Shown here: piece by piece, positions 13,911 through 14,284 of the stretch
How positions within the stretch are numbered: position 1 is the stretch's first letter
How the letters are laid out: each line of letters opens with the position of its first letter
Assembly: GCA_964580455.1 (NCBI GenBank)
Contig: CAZOKO010000071.1
Coordinates: forward strand, 1 to 14,284
From: CAZOKO01 sp964580455
Lineage (GTDB): Bacteria; Desulfobacterota; WTBG01
Direction of reading: 5' to 3'
DNA length: 14,284 nucleotides
Translations under genes and position numbers: made by a program
The notes under the pieces: generated by a model
Seen by the model: only the letters and a program-made list of their open reading frames with translations
What the model was told of the DNA's origin: nothing
The model's database searches: none

Positions 13911-14284
13911 AGGATTATTAAGTGTGTTGAAAGTGATACTGTCAAAAGTTTCACGAAAAGAAGGAGAAAGTATGAAGCAAGGTGGAAAACATTCAACCAC
14001 AGAGGCCACAGAGAGAAATTATGTTTAAAAGCTCTGTGAACTCTTTGGTTTTTGCAGATCAAGAAGCATTTTCTTTAAACTGAGTTCACCATGAAGGAGA
14101 GCAAGGGAAAGGGTTAAAAAGCTGGTTTATTGAATAAATGGAAAGTGGAAGCAGTAATAGACAGCAAAGAATGATTTAATCAGGGGGGCACAGAGGGGAG
14201 GAGAGACAAAATCATCTAACTTATTGATATTTAGATAATTCTCTGTACTACAAACCTGCAACATCGTGTTTTTTTGGCAAAGTA
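13911..14284. other. Non-coding stretch with dispersed repeats
   Basis: No credible gene is seen on either strand. A well-placed AAGGAG precedes ATG 13972, but the frame closes after 18 codons and runs into the CACAGAGG repeat. That may be the broken start of a former gene or coincidence. Fragments of the same repeat recur at about 14187-14198 (GGCACAGAGGGG). The rest is AT-rich and featureless to the end of the window. Confidence 0.6.
13996..14049. repeat. Imperfect inverted repeat of CCACAGAGG type
   Basis: ACCACAGAGGCCACAGAG (13996-14013) and CTCTGTGAACTCTTTGGT (14032-14049) are complementary at 15 of 18 positions around an 18-base spacer. Each arm is itself built from two copies of an ACAGAG-like unit. 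Repeats of this CACAGAG...CTCTGTG style occur in many copies between genes in several environmental bacterial groups. Only this copy and a fragment near 14190 are seen here. Confidence 0.6.

Noticed and set aside
1..14284. CRISPR array, insertion sequence or phage genes
   Set aside because: No regularly spaced direct repeats, transposase, integrase or terminal inverted repeats were seen. The visible repeats are short intergenic types.

Overview
The window is an AT-rich bacterial chromosome segment. It looks like a strict anaerobe, plausibly a Desulfobacterota (deltaproteobacterial) or similar lineage. The reasons are the ferredoxin-rich oxidoreductase operon, an N-terminal FlgO/CsgG-like envelope protein of a type common there, and dispersed short hairpin repeats between genes. 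This lineage call is an inference from gene style; there is no rRNA or other marker to settle it.

Left part (1-5400): an exported FlgO/CsgG-like protein with an acidic tail is followed by an elongator-type tRNA-Met(CAU) and a probable intrinsic terminator. An osmotic-stress cluster comes next: a MscS channel and trehalose-6-phosphate phosphatase (otsB) on the plus strand, facing trehalose-6-phosphate synthase (otsA) on the minus strand. A two-CBS-domain protein lies upstream of otsA in the same direction. MscS releases solutes on osmotic downshift, while OtsA/OtsB make trehalose on upshift.

Middle (5402-6976): a free-standing COG2509-type FAD-dependent dehydrogenase, then about 230 bases without a gene that carry a good sigma-70-like promoter.

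Core (7144-13432): a tight seven-gene plus-strand operon. In order it encodes a 56-residue 2[4Fe-4S] ferredoxin; a PorD-like 2[4Fe-4S] protein; a shortened PorB-like protein that has lost the thiamine-diphosphate core; a NuoE-like protein with two N-terminal PCP_red-like repeats; a NuoF-like FMN/NADH subunit; a NuoG/HoxU-like iron-sulfur protein ending in two extra [4Fe-4S] sites; and a geranylgeranyl-reductase/FixC-like FAD protein. No PorA, PorC, hydrogenase, formate dehydrogenase or other catalytic subunit is present. The simplest reading is one multi-subunit complex that moves electrons between NAD(H), ferredoxin and the FAD protein's unknown substrate, possibly by flavin-based bifurcation. 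The cysteine motifs predict at least nine [4Fe-4S] and two [2Fe-2S] clusters. This is the most interesting part of the window.

Right end (13433-14284): a decayed response-regulator receiver domain on the minus strand, with at least two frameshifts and no acidic pocket, then about 370 bases of non-coding sequence with CACAGAGG-type dispersed repeats.
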